DNA of 64,000 bases from Buchnera aphidicola (Microlophium carnosum) (GTDB lineage: Bacteria; Pseudomonadota; Gammaproteobacteria; Enterobacterales; Enterobacteriaceae): assembly GCA_011752475.1 (NCBI GenBank), contig CP048747.1, forward strand, positions 558,001-622,000, given 5' to 3'. Shown in pieces: positions 1 to 9,353 of the stretch (its first letter is position 1; each line of letters begins with the position of its first letter). A model generated the notes under the pieces. The model saw only the letters and a list, made by a program, of their open reading frames with translations, ran no database searches and was not told the origin of the DNA. Position numbers and translations under genes: made by a program.

Positions 1-13
1 ATTCTCCTCAATG

Positions 14-346
14 TTAACGATCAGACACAACGACAGTAATGTGACTAGTACGTTTTAAAATACGATCTGCACGTCCTTTAGCACGTGGCATCATTCTTTT
101 CATTGTTGAACCTTCATTAACAAATATTTTTTTAATTCTTAATTTATCTATATCGACACCATCATTATGTTCTGCATTTGCTATAGCTGATTCAAGAACT
201 TTTTTTACTAAAATCGCAGCTTTTTTATTAGTATAAGTTAAAATGTTTAATGCTTGTGGAACTTTTTTTCCACGAATTAAATCTACAATTAAACGAACTT
301 TTTGAGCTGAAGAACGTGCTTGACGATGTTGAGCTAAAGTTTCCAT
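14..346 (-). CDS. rplV: 50S ribosomal protein L22
   Basis: L22 is a large-subunit protein that lines the peptide exit tunnel and binds 23S rRNA. The 110-residue product starts METLAQHRQARSSAQKVRL and has the basic beta-hairpin region around residues 80-100 (PRAKGRADRI) typical of bacterial L22; E. coli L22 is also 110 residues, so it is complete. An AGAGGAG ribosome-binding sequence lies just before the ATG. It follows rpsS in S10-operon order. Positions 3-9 just past its stop carry a complementary AGGAG-type motif on the minus strand, presumably the ribosome-binding site of rpsC, whose start would be outside the window. Confidence 0.98.
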   Translation of the reverse strand: METLAQHRQARSSAQKVRLIVDLIRGKKVPQALNILTYTNKKAAILVKKVLESAIANAEHNDGVDIDKLRIKKIFVNEGSTMKRMMPRAKGRADRILKRTSHITVVVSDR

Positions 347-372
347 GTACTCCTCTTTTATATTTTTTTAAA

Positions 373-651
373 TTATCGTTTTTTTACTTTTTTATCAGCA
401 GTATGCCCTCTGTAAGTACGAGTTAAAGAAAACTCACCTAGTTTATGTCCAACCATTTCTTCAGTAATAAAAACAGGAATATGATTACGACCATTATGAA
501 TAGATATTGTTAAACCTACCATATTTGGAAAGATTGTTGAACGTCTTGACCATGTTTTAATAGGTTTTTTATCATTTAATTTTACTGATTTTTCTACTTT
601 GTTCAACAAACTTGCATCGATAAAAGGACCTTTCTTAAGAGAACGTGGCAT
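373..651 (-). CDS. rpsS: 30S ribosomal protein S19
   Basis: S19 sits in the head of the small subunit, paired with S13 near the A-site tRNA. The product is 92 residues when started at MPRSLKKGPFID, the universal S19 N-terminus; an in-frame upstream extension of 49 codons runs back into rplB and is not credible. The conserved stretch PVFITEEMVGHKLGEFS and the basic C-terminus (TADKKVKKR) are present. It lies between rplB and rplV in the S10 operon with short spacers, so it is surely cotranscribed. Confidence 0.98.
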   Translation of the reverse strand: MPRSLKKGPFIDASLLNKVEKSVKLNDKKPIKTWSRRSTIFPNMVGLTISIHNGRNHIPVFITEEMVGHKLGEFSLTRTYRGHTADKKVKKR

Positions 652-670
652 AAAATGATCCTTACAATAA

Positions 671-1492
671 TTATTTTCTACGATGACGTAAAATAAATTT
701 TTCAGTACGTTTATTTTTACGAGTTTTTTTACCTTTTGTCTGAATTCCCCATGGAGTAACTGGATGCTTACCAAAATTTTTTCCTTCACCACCACCATGA
801 GGATGATCGACAGGATTCATAGCTGTACCACGTACAGTAGGACGTATACCTATCCAACGAGAAGCTCCCGCTTTTCCTAAAACTTTTAACATATGTTCGG
901 CATTACCTACTTCACCAATAGTAGCTCTGCAATCAGATTTAGTTTTTCTCATTTCACCAGAGCGTAATCTTAAAGTAGCATATTCTTCATCAAATGCTAC
1001 TAGTTGCACATAACTTCCTGCAGAACGAGCTATTTGACCACCTTTTCCAGGCCTCATTTCTACATTATGAATAAATGTACCTACTGGAATATTTTTAAGT
1101 GGCAAAGAATTTCCTACTTTAATAGGAGAATGTACACCAGATATTATAGTTTCTCCTATCTTTAAATGTTTGGGAGCTAAAATATAGTTTCTTTCACCAT
1201 CCTTATACAATATTAAAGCAATGTTAGAAGAACGATTAGGATCATATTCTAATCTTTCTACAGTAGCTTCGATACCATCTTTATTTCTTTTAAAATCTAT
1301 AATACGATACGCTCTTTTATGTCCGCCACCGATATGACGAGTTGTAATCCTACCATTATTATTACGTCCTCCGCTTTTACTTTTTTTTCTTAGTAATAAA
1401 GAATATGGTTTTCCTTTATATAATTCTGTATGAACAACTTTAATAACGTGGCGACGACCCGGAGATGTCGGTTTGCATTTAACAATTGCCAT
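671..1492 (-). CDS. rplB: 50S ribosomal protein L2
   Basis: L2 is one of the largest primary 23S rRNA-binding proteins and is needed for subunit association and peptidyl-transferase function. The 273-residue product matches the E. coli length. It starts MAIVKCKPTSPGRRHV and carries the conserved C-terminal segment MNPVDHPHGGGEG, with the histidine strongly conserved near the peptidyl-transferase centre. It is in S10-operon order between rplW and rpsS. A GGAGG-type sequence precedes the ATG. Confidence 0.99.
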   Translation of the reverse strand: MAIVKCKPTSPGRRHVIKVVHTELYKGKPYSLLLRKKSKSGGRNNNGRITTRHIGGGHKRAYRIIDFKRNKDGIEATVERLEYDPNRSSNIALILYKDGERNYILAPKHLKIGETIISGVHSPIKVGNSLPLKNIPVGTFIHNVEMRPGKGGQIARSAGSYVQLVAFDEEYATLRLRSGEMRKTKSDCRATIGEVGNAEHMLKVLGKAGASRWIGIRPTVRGTAMNPVDHPHGGGEGKNFGKHPVTPWGIQTKGKKTRKNKRTEKFILRHRRK

Positions 1493-1507
1493 TGTTTTGT
1501 CCTCCGA

Positions 1508-1810
1508 CTACTCTGTATTGCCTATGAAATCTAAATTATACCCTTTTTTAACTTTAATATACGCTTTCTTCCAGTTACTTCTTTGAATAATACGATTAGA
1601 TTGACGTTTTTTTTTCCCTTTAACTTTTAATGTTTTTATACTATCAACTTCCACATTAAATATTTTTTTTACTGCACATTTAATTTCATATTTCGTAGCG
1701 TTATTTAAAACTTTTAGAACAACGGTATTAAATTTTTCTATAGATATCGATGATTTTTCAGATACATGTGGAGAAAGTAATATTTTTAGCAAACGTTCTT
1801 CAGAAATCAT
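1508..1810 (-). CDS. rplW: 50S ribosomal protein L23
   Basis: L23 is at the exit of the polypeptide tunnel, where it docks trigger factor and SRP. The product has 100 residues, as in E. coli, starts MISEERLLKILLSPHVSEKS, and has the KYEIKCAVKKIFNVEV segment of the L23 fold. Its ATG overlaps the TGA stop of rplD by four bases (ATGA), which implies translational coupling inside the S10 operon. Confidence 0.98.
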   Translation of the reverse strand: MISEERLLKILLSPHVSEKSSISIEKFNTVVLKVLNNATKYEIKCAVKKIFNVEVDSIKTLKVKGKKKRQSNRIIQRSNWKKAYIKVKKGYNLDFIGNTE

Positions 1811-2412
1811 GAAAGTATTTCCTCTATTTTTTTCACTGCTTCAACAGTAATAATAACATGCTCAAAAGCAATCAAACTAACAGGATCTATAGAATGAACA
1901 TCTTTCACATCAACTGAATATAGATTTCTAGATGCAAGAAATAAATTATTATCTATTTTATTAGTAATAATTAGGACATTTTTTAAATTGATATCTTGTA
2001 ATTTCTGAACTAAAAGTTTTGTTTTAGGTAAATCTAATGAAAAATTTTTAAAAACTATTAATCTTTTTTGACGTATTAATTCAGAAAAAATGCTTTTTAA
2101 TGCACCACGATACATCTTTTTATTAACTTTCTGACTATATTCTTGCGGTTTCGCAGCAAATGTAACACCACCTGACCGCCAAATTGGACTTCTAAATGAT
2201 CCTGCTCGTGCACGACCTGTACCTTTTTGACGCCATGGTTTTCTACCTGATCCAGAAACCTCAGCACGACTTTTTTGCGCTCTCGTACCTTGACGAGTAG
2301 ATGCTGAATAAGCAATAACGACTTGATGAATTAGAGCTTCATTGAAATCACGAGAAAAGATAACCTCAGAAACACTAATAACACTTTGTCCGTCTTTAAC
2401 TACTAATTCCAT
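1807..2412 (-). CDS. rplD: 50S ribosomal protein L4
   Basis: L4 binds 23S rRNA and reaches into the exit tunnel; in E. coli it also represses its own S10 operon through the mRNA leader. The 201-residue product matches the E. coli length. The basic tunnel loop is visible around residues 50-85 (GSGRKPWRQKGTGRARAG). It lies between rplC and rplW and overlaps the rplW start. I could not recognise the E. coli-type L4-binding leader upstream of rpsJ, so whether autoregulation persists is open. Confidence 0.98.
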   Translation of the reverse strand: MELVVKDGQSVISVSEVIFSRDFNEALIHQVVIAYSASTRQGTRAQKSRAEVSGSGRKPWRQKGTGRARAGSFRSPIWRSGGVTFAAKPQEYSQKVNKKMYRGALKSIFSELIRQKRLIVFKNFSLDLPKTKLLVQKLQDINLKNVLIITNKIDNNLFLASRNLYSVDVKDVHSIDPVSLIAFEHVIITVEAVKKIEEILS

Positions 2413-2429
2413 GCTTTACTCCTCACTGC

Positions 2430-3059
2430 TTACACCTTAATAGCTGGTTTAACGATAAGATCACTACCAATAGCACCGGGAACAGCACCTTTTACCAAAA
2501 GAAGATTTTTCTGTTCATCGATATGTACTATGTTTAAACTTTGCACAGTAACACGATTGTTTCCTAGTTGACCTGCCATTTTTTTACCTTTAAATACTCT
2601 ACCCGGAGTTTGATTCTGACCAATAGAACCAGGAACTCTATGAGACAAAGAGTTTCCATGTGTAGCATCTTGAGTATGAAAGTTCCAACGTTTTACTGTA
2701 CCACAAAAACCTTTTCCTTTAGAAATACCTGTAACATCCACTTTTTTTACATTATTAAAAACATTCATTGTAATACTTTGTCCAACTTGAAAAGTTTTAT
2801 CTCTATTAATTCTAAATTCCCATAAACCACGACCAGGAATAACACCAGATTTTAAAAAATGTCCTGCTTGTGGTTTTGTTAATCTATTCGTTTTTTTTGC
2901 ACCAGTTGTTACTTGAATAGCACAATAACAATCAGTATTGATATTTTTTACTTGTGTAATTCGATTTTCTTTTAGTTCAATTACTGTAACAGGAACTGAA
3001 GAACCTTCTTTCGTGAAAATACGAGTCATTCCTATTTTTTTACCAACTAAACCAATCAT
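2430..3059 (-). CDS. rplC: 50S ribosomal protein L3
   Basis: L3 is an early assembly protein of the large subunit whose extension approaches the peptidyl-transferase centre. The product is 209 residues, like E. coli L3, starts MIGLVGKKIGMTRIF and contains the conserved SHRVPGSIGQNQTPGRVFKG loop, in which the Gln methylated by PrmB in E. coli is found. It is the second gene of the S10 operon, 30 bases after rpsJ. Confidence 0.98.
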   Translation of the reverse strand: MIGLVGKKIGMTRIFTKEGSSVPVTVIELKENRITQVKNINTDCYCAIQVTTGAKKTNRLTKPQAGHFLKSGVIPGRGLWEFRINRDKTFQVGQSITMNVFNNVKKVDVTGISKGKGFCGTVKRWNFHTQDATHGNSLSHRVPGSIGQNQTPGRVFKGKKMAGQLGNNRVTVQSLNIVHIDEQKNLLLVKGAVPGAIGSDLIVKPAIKV

Positions 3060-3089
3060 TTATTCAATACCCTAATCATGTTTATCTGA

Positions 3090-3401
3090 TTAACCTAAAC
3101 TAATTTGCACATCTACTCCGGCAGCTAGATCTAACCGCATTAGTGCATCAACAGTTTTTTCAGTAGGTTCTACTATATCAATTAAACGTTTATGTGTACG
3201 CATTTCATACTGATCACGTGCATCCTTGTTTACATGTGGAGAAACTAAAATAGTAAAACGTTCTTTACGAGTTGGAAGAGGAATTGGTCCACGTACTTGT
3301 GCACCAGTTCTTTTTGCTGTTTCAACAATTTCTGTTGTTGATTGATCAATTAATCTATGATCAAAGGCTTTTAAACGAATACGAATTCTTTGGTTCTGCA
3401 T
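3090..3401 (-). CDS. rpsJ: 30S ribosomal protein S10 (NusE)
   Basis: S10 is a head protein of the 30S subunit and, as NusE, a partner of NusB/NusG in transcription antitermination. The 103-residue product equals the E. coli length, starts MQNQRIRIRLKAFDHRLID and has the conserved GPIPLPTRKERFT loop. It is the first gene of the S10 operon. A GGAG lies about ten bases before the ATG. The operon promoter should fall in the AT-rich spacer immediately upstream. Confidence 0.98.
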   Translation of the reverse strand: MQNQRIRIRLKAFDHRLIDQSTTEIVETAKRTGAQVRGPIPLPTRKERFTILVSPHVNKDARDQYEMRTHKRLIDIVEPTEKTVDALMRLDLAAGVDVQISLG

Positions 3402-3497
3402 CAGACCAGAACTCCAATTATTTACAAATGAAAATTTGATCTGCTTTGAATAAATATATATTATTCGAAAGTAGATATAATTAATTATTACTATATA

Positions 3498-3514
3498 ACT
3501 CCTATATCAGGAGT
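3498..3514. terminator. Hairpin upstream of the S10 operon
   Basis: ACTCCT and AGGAGT form a perfect 6-bp stem around a 5-base loop, followed on the plus strand by ATTTTTTT. The uridine tract lies on the plus side, so it resembles a plus-strand terminator, although the neighbouring genes are transcribed on the minus strand. It could instead be a leader structure of the S10 transcript. Confidence 0.4.
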
Positions 3515-3649
3515 ATTTTTTTAAAGTATTTTAATACATTTACGGTATTGATTTATATAATTTTTTTATAATATAAAAAATTAATTTTTAATTGATAATT
3601 ATATTAGAAAAAATAGTATTTTCTTTATGAGATATAAATAACAATAATC

Positions 3650-3678
3650 AAGAAAAGAGCATTTTATACTCTTTTCTT
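3650..3678 (-). terminator. Probable terminator of the str operon after tuf
   Basis: AAGAAAAGAG and CTCTTTTCTT form a 10-bp perfect stem with a 9-base loop, 48 bases past the tuf stop on the minus strand. The 3' arm is U-rich when transcribed on the minus strand, as in rho-independent terminators. It is the best stem in the spacer. Confidence 0.6.
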
Positions 3679-3726
3679 AATAAATTCAACTAAATATCAA
3701 TATAAAAATATTTTAAATATAAAATC

Positions 3727-4911
3727 TTAAAGTAAAACTTTAGATACTACACCAGCTCCCACAGTACGACCACCTTCACGTATAGCAAATCGTAATCCAT
3801 CAGTCATTGCAATAGGATTAATTAAAGTAACAGTCATTTTTATATTGTCTCCTGGCATAACCATTTCAATGCCTTCAGGTAATTCAATGGAACCTGTTAC
3901 ATCAGTAGTTCTAAAATAAAACTGAGGACGATATCCTTTAAAAAATGGAGTATGACGCCCACCTTCTTCTTTGGATAGAACATAAACTTCAGACTCAAAT
4001 GTTGTATGTGGATGAATACTACCTGGTTTAGCTAAAACTTGACCTCTTTCAATTTCATCACGCTTTGTACCGCGAAGCAAAACGCCTACGTTTTCTCCAG
4101 CACGACCTTCATCTAATAACTTTCTAAACATTTCTACACCTGTACAAGTGGTTTTAGTTGTTTTTTTTATTCCTACAATTTCAACTTCTTCACCCACTTT
4201 AATCACACCTTTTTCTACTCGTCCAGTGACAACTGTACCTCTTCCTGATATAGAAAAAACATCTTCTATTGGTAATAAAAAAGGTTGATCTACTGCTCGT
4301 TTTGGTTCAGGAATATAACTATCTAAAAATTTAGATAAATCAATTATTTTTGACTCCCATTCAGGAACACCTTCTAATGCTTTAAGAGCTGAACCACGAA
4401 TTATAGGAGTGTCATCTCCAGGAAAATCATATTGTGTTAATAAGTCACGAACTTCCATTTCTACTAGTTCTAGTAGTTCGTCATCATCTACCATATCACA
4501 CTTATTGAGAAAAACAATAATATACGGTACACCTACTTGTCTTCCAAGTAAAATATGTTCACGAGTTTGGGGCATTGGTCCATCAGTTGCTGCAACAACT
4601 AAAATTGCACCATCCATTTGCGCTGCACCAGTAATCATATTTTTTATATAATCAGCATGTCCTGGACAATCTACATGAGCATAGTGTCTGAACTCAGTAT
4701 CATATTCTACATGAGAGGTATTAATAGTAATACCTCTTGCTTTTTCTTCTGGTGCATTATCGATTTGATCAAAAGCACGTGCAGAACCACCGAATTTTTT
4801 AGATAAAACAGTTGTAATAGCTGCAGTTAACGTTGTTTTTCCATGATCTACATGACCGATTGTACCTACGTTTATGTGAGGTTTTAAACGTTGAAATCTT
4901 TCTTTAGACAT
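3727..4911 (-). CDS. tuf: Elongation factor Tu
   Basis: EF-Tu delivers aminoacyl-tRNA to the ribosome as a GTP complex. The 394-residue product has all G motifs: GHVDHGKTTL (P loop), the DCPGHADY switch II region and NKCDMVD for guanine recognition, followed by the two beta-barrel domains and the C-terminal FAIREGGRTVGAGVV. The length equals E. coli EF-Tu. It is the last gene of the str operon, 67 bases after fusA, and the only tuf copy seen here. Confidence 0.99.
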   Translation of the reverse strand: MSKERFQRLKPHINVGTIGHVDHGKTTLTAAITTVLSKKFGGSARAFDQIDNAPEEKARGITINTSHVEYDTEFRHYAHVDCPGHADYIKNMITGAAQMDGAILVVAATDGPMPQTREHILLGRQVGVPYIIVFLNKCDMVDDDELLELVEMEVRDLLTQYDFPGDDTPIIRGSALKALEGVPEWESKIIDLSKFLDSYIPEPKRAVDQPFLLPIEDVFSISGRGTVVTGRVEKGVIKVGEEVEIVGIKKTTKTTCTGVEMFRKLLDEGRAGENVGVLLRGTKRDEIERGQVLAKPGSIHPHTTFESEVYVLSKEEGGRHTPFFKGYRPQFYFRTTDVTGSIELPEGIEMVMPGDNIKMTVTLINPIAMTDGLRFAIREGGRTVGAGVVSKVLL

Positions 4912-4978
4912 TCTGTTTACCTTATATTAAAACATTTATTACAAATAAAAATATTGTATACATTATATAAGAAAACTT

Positions 4979-7087
4979 CTACTTTTCTCTTCTTTCAATA
5001 ATATCTTTAGAAATATTAGATGGAGCTTCTACATATTTCAAGAACTCCATAGAATAAGAAGCTCTTCCTTGAGTTTGAGAGCGTAAATCAGTAGCATAAC
5101 CAAACATTTCAGATAAAGGAACACACGCGTTAATAATTTTACTAACAGACAAATCTTTCATCCCTTCAATAATACCTCTACGACGATTTAAATCACCTAT
5201 AACATCTCCCATATAGTCATCTGGTGTTTCTACTTCAACTTTCATAATTGGTTCTAGTAAAATCGGTTTTGCTTTTTTAAAACCAGTTTTAAATGCGATA
5301 GAAGCGGCTAACTTAAAAGCTAATTCAGATGAATCAACATCATGATAAGAACCAAAATAAAGACGTACCCCAATATCAACTACAGGATAACCAGATAATG
5401 GGCCACATTTCAATTGTTCTTGAATTCCTTTATCAACTGCTGAAATGTATTCACTAGGTATAACTCCTCCTTTAATATCATTAATAAATGAATATCCTTT
5501 TCCTCCTGGTTCTAGTGGAAATAATTCTATAACAACATGACCATACTGACCCCTTCCCCCCGATTGTTTAATATGTTTACCTTCAATATCCTCAACTTTA
5601 TTGAGAATAGTTTCACGATATGCAACTTGTGGTTTTCCAATGTTAGCATCAACACTAAACTCTCGTTTCATACGATCAATAATAATTTCTAAATGTAATT
5701 CACCCATTCCAGAAATGATTGTTTGATTAGATTCTTGATCAGTTCGTACTCGAAAAGAAGGATCTTCTTTTGCTAATCGACCTAATGCTAAACCCATTTT
5801 TTCTTGATCAGCTTTAGTTCTAGGTTCTACAGAAATAGATATTACTGGTTCAGGAAACTCCATACGTTCTAATATAATTGGTTGATTTAAATCACATAAG
5901 GTATCACCAGTAGTAACATCTTTCAAACCAATAGCAGCTGCTATGTCACCTGCATGTACTTCTTTTATCTCTTCTCTTTTATTAGCATGCATTTGAACAA
6001 TTCTACCAAATCTTTCTCGCTGAGACTTTACAGAATTAAATACAGTATCTCCAGACTTGACTACTCCTGAATACACACGAAAAAATGTTAAATTTCCTAC
6101 AAATGGATCATTAGCAATTTTAAAAGCTAAAGCAGAAAAAGGAGCTTCGTCATCTGAATGTCTTATAGCTATAGTGTGTTCACTATTGTTTAAGACACCT
6201 TTAATATCTTGAACATCATTAGGAGCAGGCAAATATTCAATTACTGCATCTAATAAAGCTTGCACTCCTTTATTTTTAAAGGCTGATCCACAAGTAATAA
6301 GTATGATTTCACTATTTAAAGCACGTTTCCGCAATGCAGATTTAATTTCACTTTCAGATAGCTGAACTCCATTTAAATATTTTTCTAAAAGATCTTCATT
6401 AGATTCCACGGCAGACTCAATTAAATTTTGATTCCATTTTTTTGACAATTCAATCATATCTTTGGGAATTTCATTATAAATAAATGTCAAACCTTGATCA
6501 GATTCTTTCCAATGAACAGCTTTCATTTTAATTAAATCAACAACACCAACAAAAGTATCTTCTGATCCAATAGCTAACTGTAAAGGAACAGGGTTAGCAC
6601 CTAAGCGTGTTTTAATTTGTTTTACTACTTTTAAAAAATTCGCACCCATACGATCCATTTTATTTATAAATGCTATACGAGGAACGTTATATTTATTTGC
6701 TTGACGCCATACAGTTTCTGATTGCGGTTGGACGCCTCCAACTGCACAATAAACCATAACAGCACCGTCTAAAACACGCATAGAACGCTCTACTTCAATA
6801 GTAAAATCCACGTGTCCAGGTGTATCAATAATATTAATTCTATGTGGTTTAAATTGTTTAGCCATCCCACTCCAAAATGTGGTAGTAGCAGCTGATGTAA
6901 TAGTAATTCCTCTTTCTTGTTCTTGTTCCATCCAATCCATAGTAGCTGCACCATCATGAACTTCGCCAATTTTATGATTAATTCCTGTATAAAATAAAAT
7001 TCTTTCGGTGGTAGTTGTTTTACCTGCATCTATATGTGCACTAATTCCAATATTACGATATCGAGAAATAGGTGTTGTACGAGACAT
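4979..7087 (-). CDS. fusA: Elongation factor G
   Basis: EF-G catalyses GTP-dependent translocation and, with RRF, ribosome recycling. The 702-residue product is full length (E. coli 704). G1 is AHIDAGKTTTTER near residue 18, the DTPGHVDF motif is present, and NKMDRMG supplies guanine specificity; domains II-V follow, with SGMGELHLEII in domain III. It lies between rpsG and tuf in the str operon. Confidence 0.99.
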   Translation of the reverse strand: MSRTTPISRYRNIGISAHIDAGKTTTTERILFYTGINHKIGEVHDGAATMDWMEQEQERGITITSAATTTFWSGMAKQFKPHRINIIDTPGHVDFTIEVERSMRVLDGAVMVYCAVGGVQPQSETVWRQANKYNVPRIAFINKMDRMGANFLKVVKQIKTRLGANPVPLQLAIGSEDTFVGVVDLIKMKAVHWKESDQGLTFIYNEIPKDMIELSKKWNQNLIESAVESNEDLLEKYLNGVQLSESEIKSALRKRALNSEIILITCGSAFKNKGVQALLDAVIEYLPAPNDVQDIKGVLNNSEHTIAIRHSDDEAPFSALAFKIANDPFVGNLTFFRVYSGVVKSGDTVFNSVKSQRERFGRIVQMHANKREEIKEVHAGDIAAAIGLKDVTTGDTLCDLNQPIILERMEFPEPVISISVEPRTKADQEKMGLALGRLAKEDPSFRVRTDQESNQTIISGMGELHLEIIIDRMKREFSVDANIGKPQVAYRETILNKVEDIEGKHIKQSGGRGQYGHVVIELFPLEPGGKGYSFINDIKGGVIPSEYISAVDKGIQEQLKCGPLSGYPVVDIGVRLYFGSYHDVDSSELAFKLAASIAFKTGFKKAKPILLEPIMKVEVETPDDYMGDVIGDLNRRRGIIEGMKDLSVSKIINACVPLSEMFGYATDLRSQTQGRASYSMEFLKYVEAPSNISKDIIERREK

Positions 7088-7194
7088 TATCTTTCTCTCA
7101 TTTTTTAGGTTTTGAAAAATTGGACCTCATCAGCCGAATTGAGATAATTGCCTCAATATAATTTATAAGTAATGCAAAAAATACTTTAATAATT

Positions 7195-7665
7195 TTACCA
7201 ACGATAATGAGCAAAAGCTTTATTAGCTTCTGCCATACGATGAACTTCTTCTCTTTTCTTAACTGCTGTACCTTTATTTTCTAAAGCATCGTAAAGTTCA
7301 TTAGACAAACGCAAAGACATAGATTTATCAGCACGCTTGCGTGCAGATTCTACGATCCAACGCATAGCTAAAGCATTACGACGTACTGGACGCACTTCAA
7401 CAGGTACTTGATATGTTGAGCCGCCAACTCGACGAGATTTTACTTCTACTGTTGGACGTACATGTTCTAAAGCTATTTCAAATGCCTCTAGTTCTTTTTT
7501 ATCTGTACGTTTAGATAAATTTTTTAAGGCAGTATAAACAATCACTTCAGCAATAGATTTTTTACCATTTACCATAAGAATATTAATAAATTTAGCTAGT
7601 AATTCTGAAGAAAATTTTGGATCTGGTAAAATTTTTCGAGTACTGATAATACGACGACGTGGCAT
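7195..7665 (-). CDS. rpsG: 30S ribosomal protein S7
   Basis: S7 nucleates assembly of the 30S head and contacts E-site tRNA and mRNA; in E. coli it is the translational repressor of the str operon. The product has 156 residues, starts MPRRRIISTRKILPDPKF and ends EANKAFAHYRW, the form found in E. coli B-type S7. It is 42 bases after rpsL. A GGAG-like sequence precedes the ATG. Confidence 0.98.
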   Translation of the reverse strand: MPRRRIISTRKILPDPKFSSELLAKFINILMVNGKKSIAEVIVYTALKNLSKRTDKKELEAFEIALEHVRPTVEVKSRRVGGSTYQVPVEVRPVRRNALAMRWIVESARKRADKSMSLRLSNELYDALENKGTAVKKREEVHRMAEANKAFAHYRW

Positions 7666-7707
7666 AGAAAACTCCTATTAAATGAACAATATATAAATAA
7701 TATTTTT

Positions 7708-8082
7708 TTATACTTTTACTTTCTTTACGCCGTATTTAGAACGACCCTGTTTACGTTCTTTAACACCAGCACAATCGAGTGATCCTCTAACAACATGATA
7801 TCGCACTCCAGGTAAATCTTTCACACGACCTCCTCGTATTAAAATAACAGAATGTTCTTGTAAATTATGACCTTCACCTCCAATGTAAGCAGTTACTTCA
7901 AAACCATTAGTCAATCTTACACGACATACTTTACGTAAAGCTGAATTAGGTTTTTTAGGTGTTGTAGTATAAACTCTAATACACACACCTCTTTTTTGAG
8001 GACTCTTTCCTAATGCGGGAACATTACTTTTAATAACTTTTCGTACACGAGGTTTGCGGACCAATTGATTTACTGTGGCCAT
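7708..8082 (-). CDS. rpsL: 30S ribosomal protein S12
   Basis: S12 lies at the decoding centre and controls accuracy; mutations at Lys43 and Lys88 give streptomycin resistance in E. coli. The 124-residue product keeps the wild-type residues in TPKKPNSALRKV and GRVKDLPGVRYH, so a streptomycin-sensitive form is expected (inference). It is the first gene of the str operon. The operon promoter is expected in the 126-base gap to tusB. Confidence 0.99.
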   Translation of the reverse strand: MATVNQLVRKPRVRKVIKSNVPALGKSPQKRGVCIRVYTTTPKKPNSALRKVCRVRLTNGFEVTAYIGGEGHNLQEHSVILIRGGRVKDLPGVRYHVVRGSLDCAGVKERKQGRSKYGVKKVKV

Positions 8083-8208
8083 AAAAAAACTCCTATTATT
8101 TCAATTGATTTTCTGAAAAAATATCAAAATAATATAAATAAAAAATATTTTCTATTATCATGAAGAATTTTAGGATTGGATATTTAAATTAAAATAACTC
8201 AGAATTTT

Positions 8209-8496
8209 TTACCAAGTCATTTGTTTCTTATGTTTAAGTGTTAATGAAACGAAATGAATATAGCTTATTAAAACAAATTTTTTAGAGATGTTTTTATGAA
8301 TCCCCCGTGCATAAACATCTTCTTTTATAAGATATAATTTTACTGAAGAAATAATAATACTTTTTAAAAAAATATTATCTTTTAATCCAATCAGTACACC
8401 ATCTTGAAGTGCTAAAAAATCATCTGATTTTTTTAACATACTAATAAGAAGAGAAATATTAGTTTCAAAAGGAGATTTCATTAAAGTATGTAACAT
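8209..8496 (-). CDS. tusB: Sulfurtransferase complex subunit TusB
   Basis: TusB is part of the TusBCD heterohexamer, which relays sulfur from IscS/TusA towards MnmA for 2-thiolation of the wobble uridine in tRNA Lys, Glu and Gln. The product is 95 residues from MLHTLMKSPF, matching the E. coli start and length; an ATG two codons upstream (8502) is equally near the ribosome-binding site and cannot be excluded. The end (SLTLKHKKQMTW) matches E. coli. It starts a few bases after tusC. Confidence 0.95.
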   Translation of the reverse strand: MLHTLMKSPFETNISLLISMLKKSDDFLALQDGVLIGLKDNIFLKSIIISSVKLYLIKEDVYARGIHKNISKKFVLISYIHFVSLTLKHKKQMTW

Positions 8497-8507
8497 ATTC
8501 ATAAACC

Positions 8508-8864
8508 TTAAAAATTCATAATTGCATCATAATTATCTAATTTTGAACGTAACATATATGAATCTAATATATTTATATTTAATATAAAATTGTTATTGCT
8601 TAATCCTCGTTCAATTAATGATGCTTTACAACAATAGAAGTCTTTTATATTATAAAAAGATAGTATAGAAAAAGAAGATGTATAATTGCGAGATAAAATA
8701 TTTTCTGATTGATGACTATTAATTAACTGTAAAACACCATCACCAATAAAAAACAAACTTATCTTTTTAAAAATTGATGAAATGCTAAAAATAGCATCTA
8801 ATCCTTCTCTACCAAAACTAGTTCCATGTGGAGCATGGGAAAAAACAAAAGCAAGCATTTTCAT
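8508..8864 (-). CDS. tusC: Sulfurtransferase complex subunit TusC
   Basis: TusC is the second structural subunit of TusBCD in the tRNA 2-thiouridine relay. The 118-residue product aligns over its length with E. coli TusC (119). The N-terminal motif AFVFSHAPHGTSFGREGLDA is nearly identical, and the end YDAIMNF corresponds to YDVILRF. The tusD-tusC-tusB order and the gaps of 18 and about 5-11 bases indicate one transcript. Confidence 0.96.
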   Translation of the reverse strand: MKMLAFVFSHAPHGTSFGREGLDAIFSISSIFKKISLFFIGDGVLQLINSHQSENILSRNYTSSFSILSFYNIKDFYCCKASLIERGLSNNNFILNINILDSYMLRSKLDNYDAIMNF

Positions 8865-8882
8865 TATAATAAATATACCAAA

Positions 8883-9269
8883 TTAAAATTGTATTATTCG
8901 ATCACATATTTTTATAGAATTAGCTAGTTCTACTAAACCACTTAATTCAAAGAAAAACGCTAGATTACCTTTTTTAACATGCATATTTAATATTTTTTCA
9001 TCTTCTATAACACCTCTTCTTAAAGCAGCACTATAACAAACATATAATTTTACTTTATGTTTTTTGTTTAATCCCTGCCATGCTTTAATTAAGTTGAATT
9101 CATCAGTTGCCGGTTGAGTCATACTATTAGCATTAAGGACTCCATCACAATAAAAGAATATACTGTGTAATGTATGTTTTGTTTTTAATAAAGACTTACA
9201 AAATAAAAAAGCAGTGCTAGAATTTTGTGTTCCATAGGCAGCGCCTGTTACTAATATCGTATAATTCAT
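8883..9269 (-). CDS. tusD: Sulfurtransferase complex subunit TusD
   Basis: TusD is the catalytic member of TusBCD and receives persulfide on a conserved cysteine. The 128-residue product equals E. coli TusD in length and keeps the active cysteine in LYVCYSAALRRGV, near residue 78. The N-terminus (VTGAAYGTQNSSTAF) and the CDRIIQF end match. It is the first gene of the tus group; keeping all three genes in a reduced genome argues that the modification is still made. Confidence 0.96.
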   Translation of the reverse strand: MNYTILVTGAAYGTQNSSTAFLFCKSLLKTKHTLHSIFFYCDGVLNANSMTQPATDEFNLIKAWQGLNKKHKVKLYVCYSAALRRGVIEDEKILNMHVKKGNLAFFFELSGLVELANSIKICDRIIQF

Positions 9270-9353
9270 ATTTAAAATTTTATACCAAAATACTTGTAGA
9301 ATAATATTTAATTACATCAGATTGTAAAAATTGAAAATCAAGATGATAGTATA

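Larger units (their letters stand above)
3402..3726. other. Spacer between tuf and rpsJ (two hairpins, S10 promoter region)
   Basis: This 325-base spacer separates the end of the str operon from the start of the S10 operon. In E. coli this place holds the bfr and general secretion genes, of which no trace remains. It contains two hairpins, listed separately. No protein-coding relic was recognised. The S10 operon promoter is expected between about 3402 and 3490, but the extreme AT content prevents a confident call of -35 and -10 boxes. Confidence 0.6.

Noticed and set aside
4409..4651. Plus-strand frames of 60-80 codons inside tuf
   Set aside because: They are antisense shadows of the highly constrained tuf gene.
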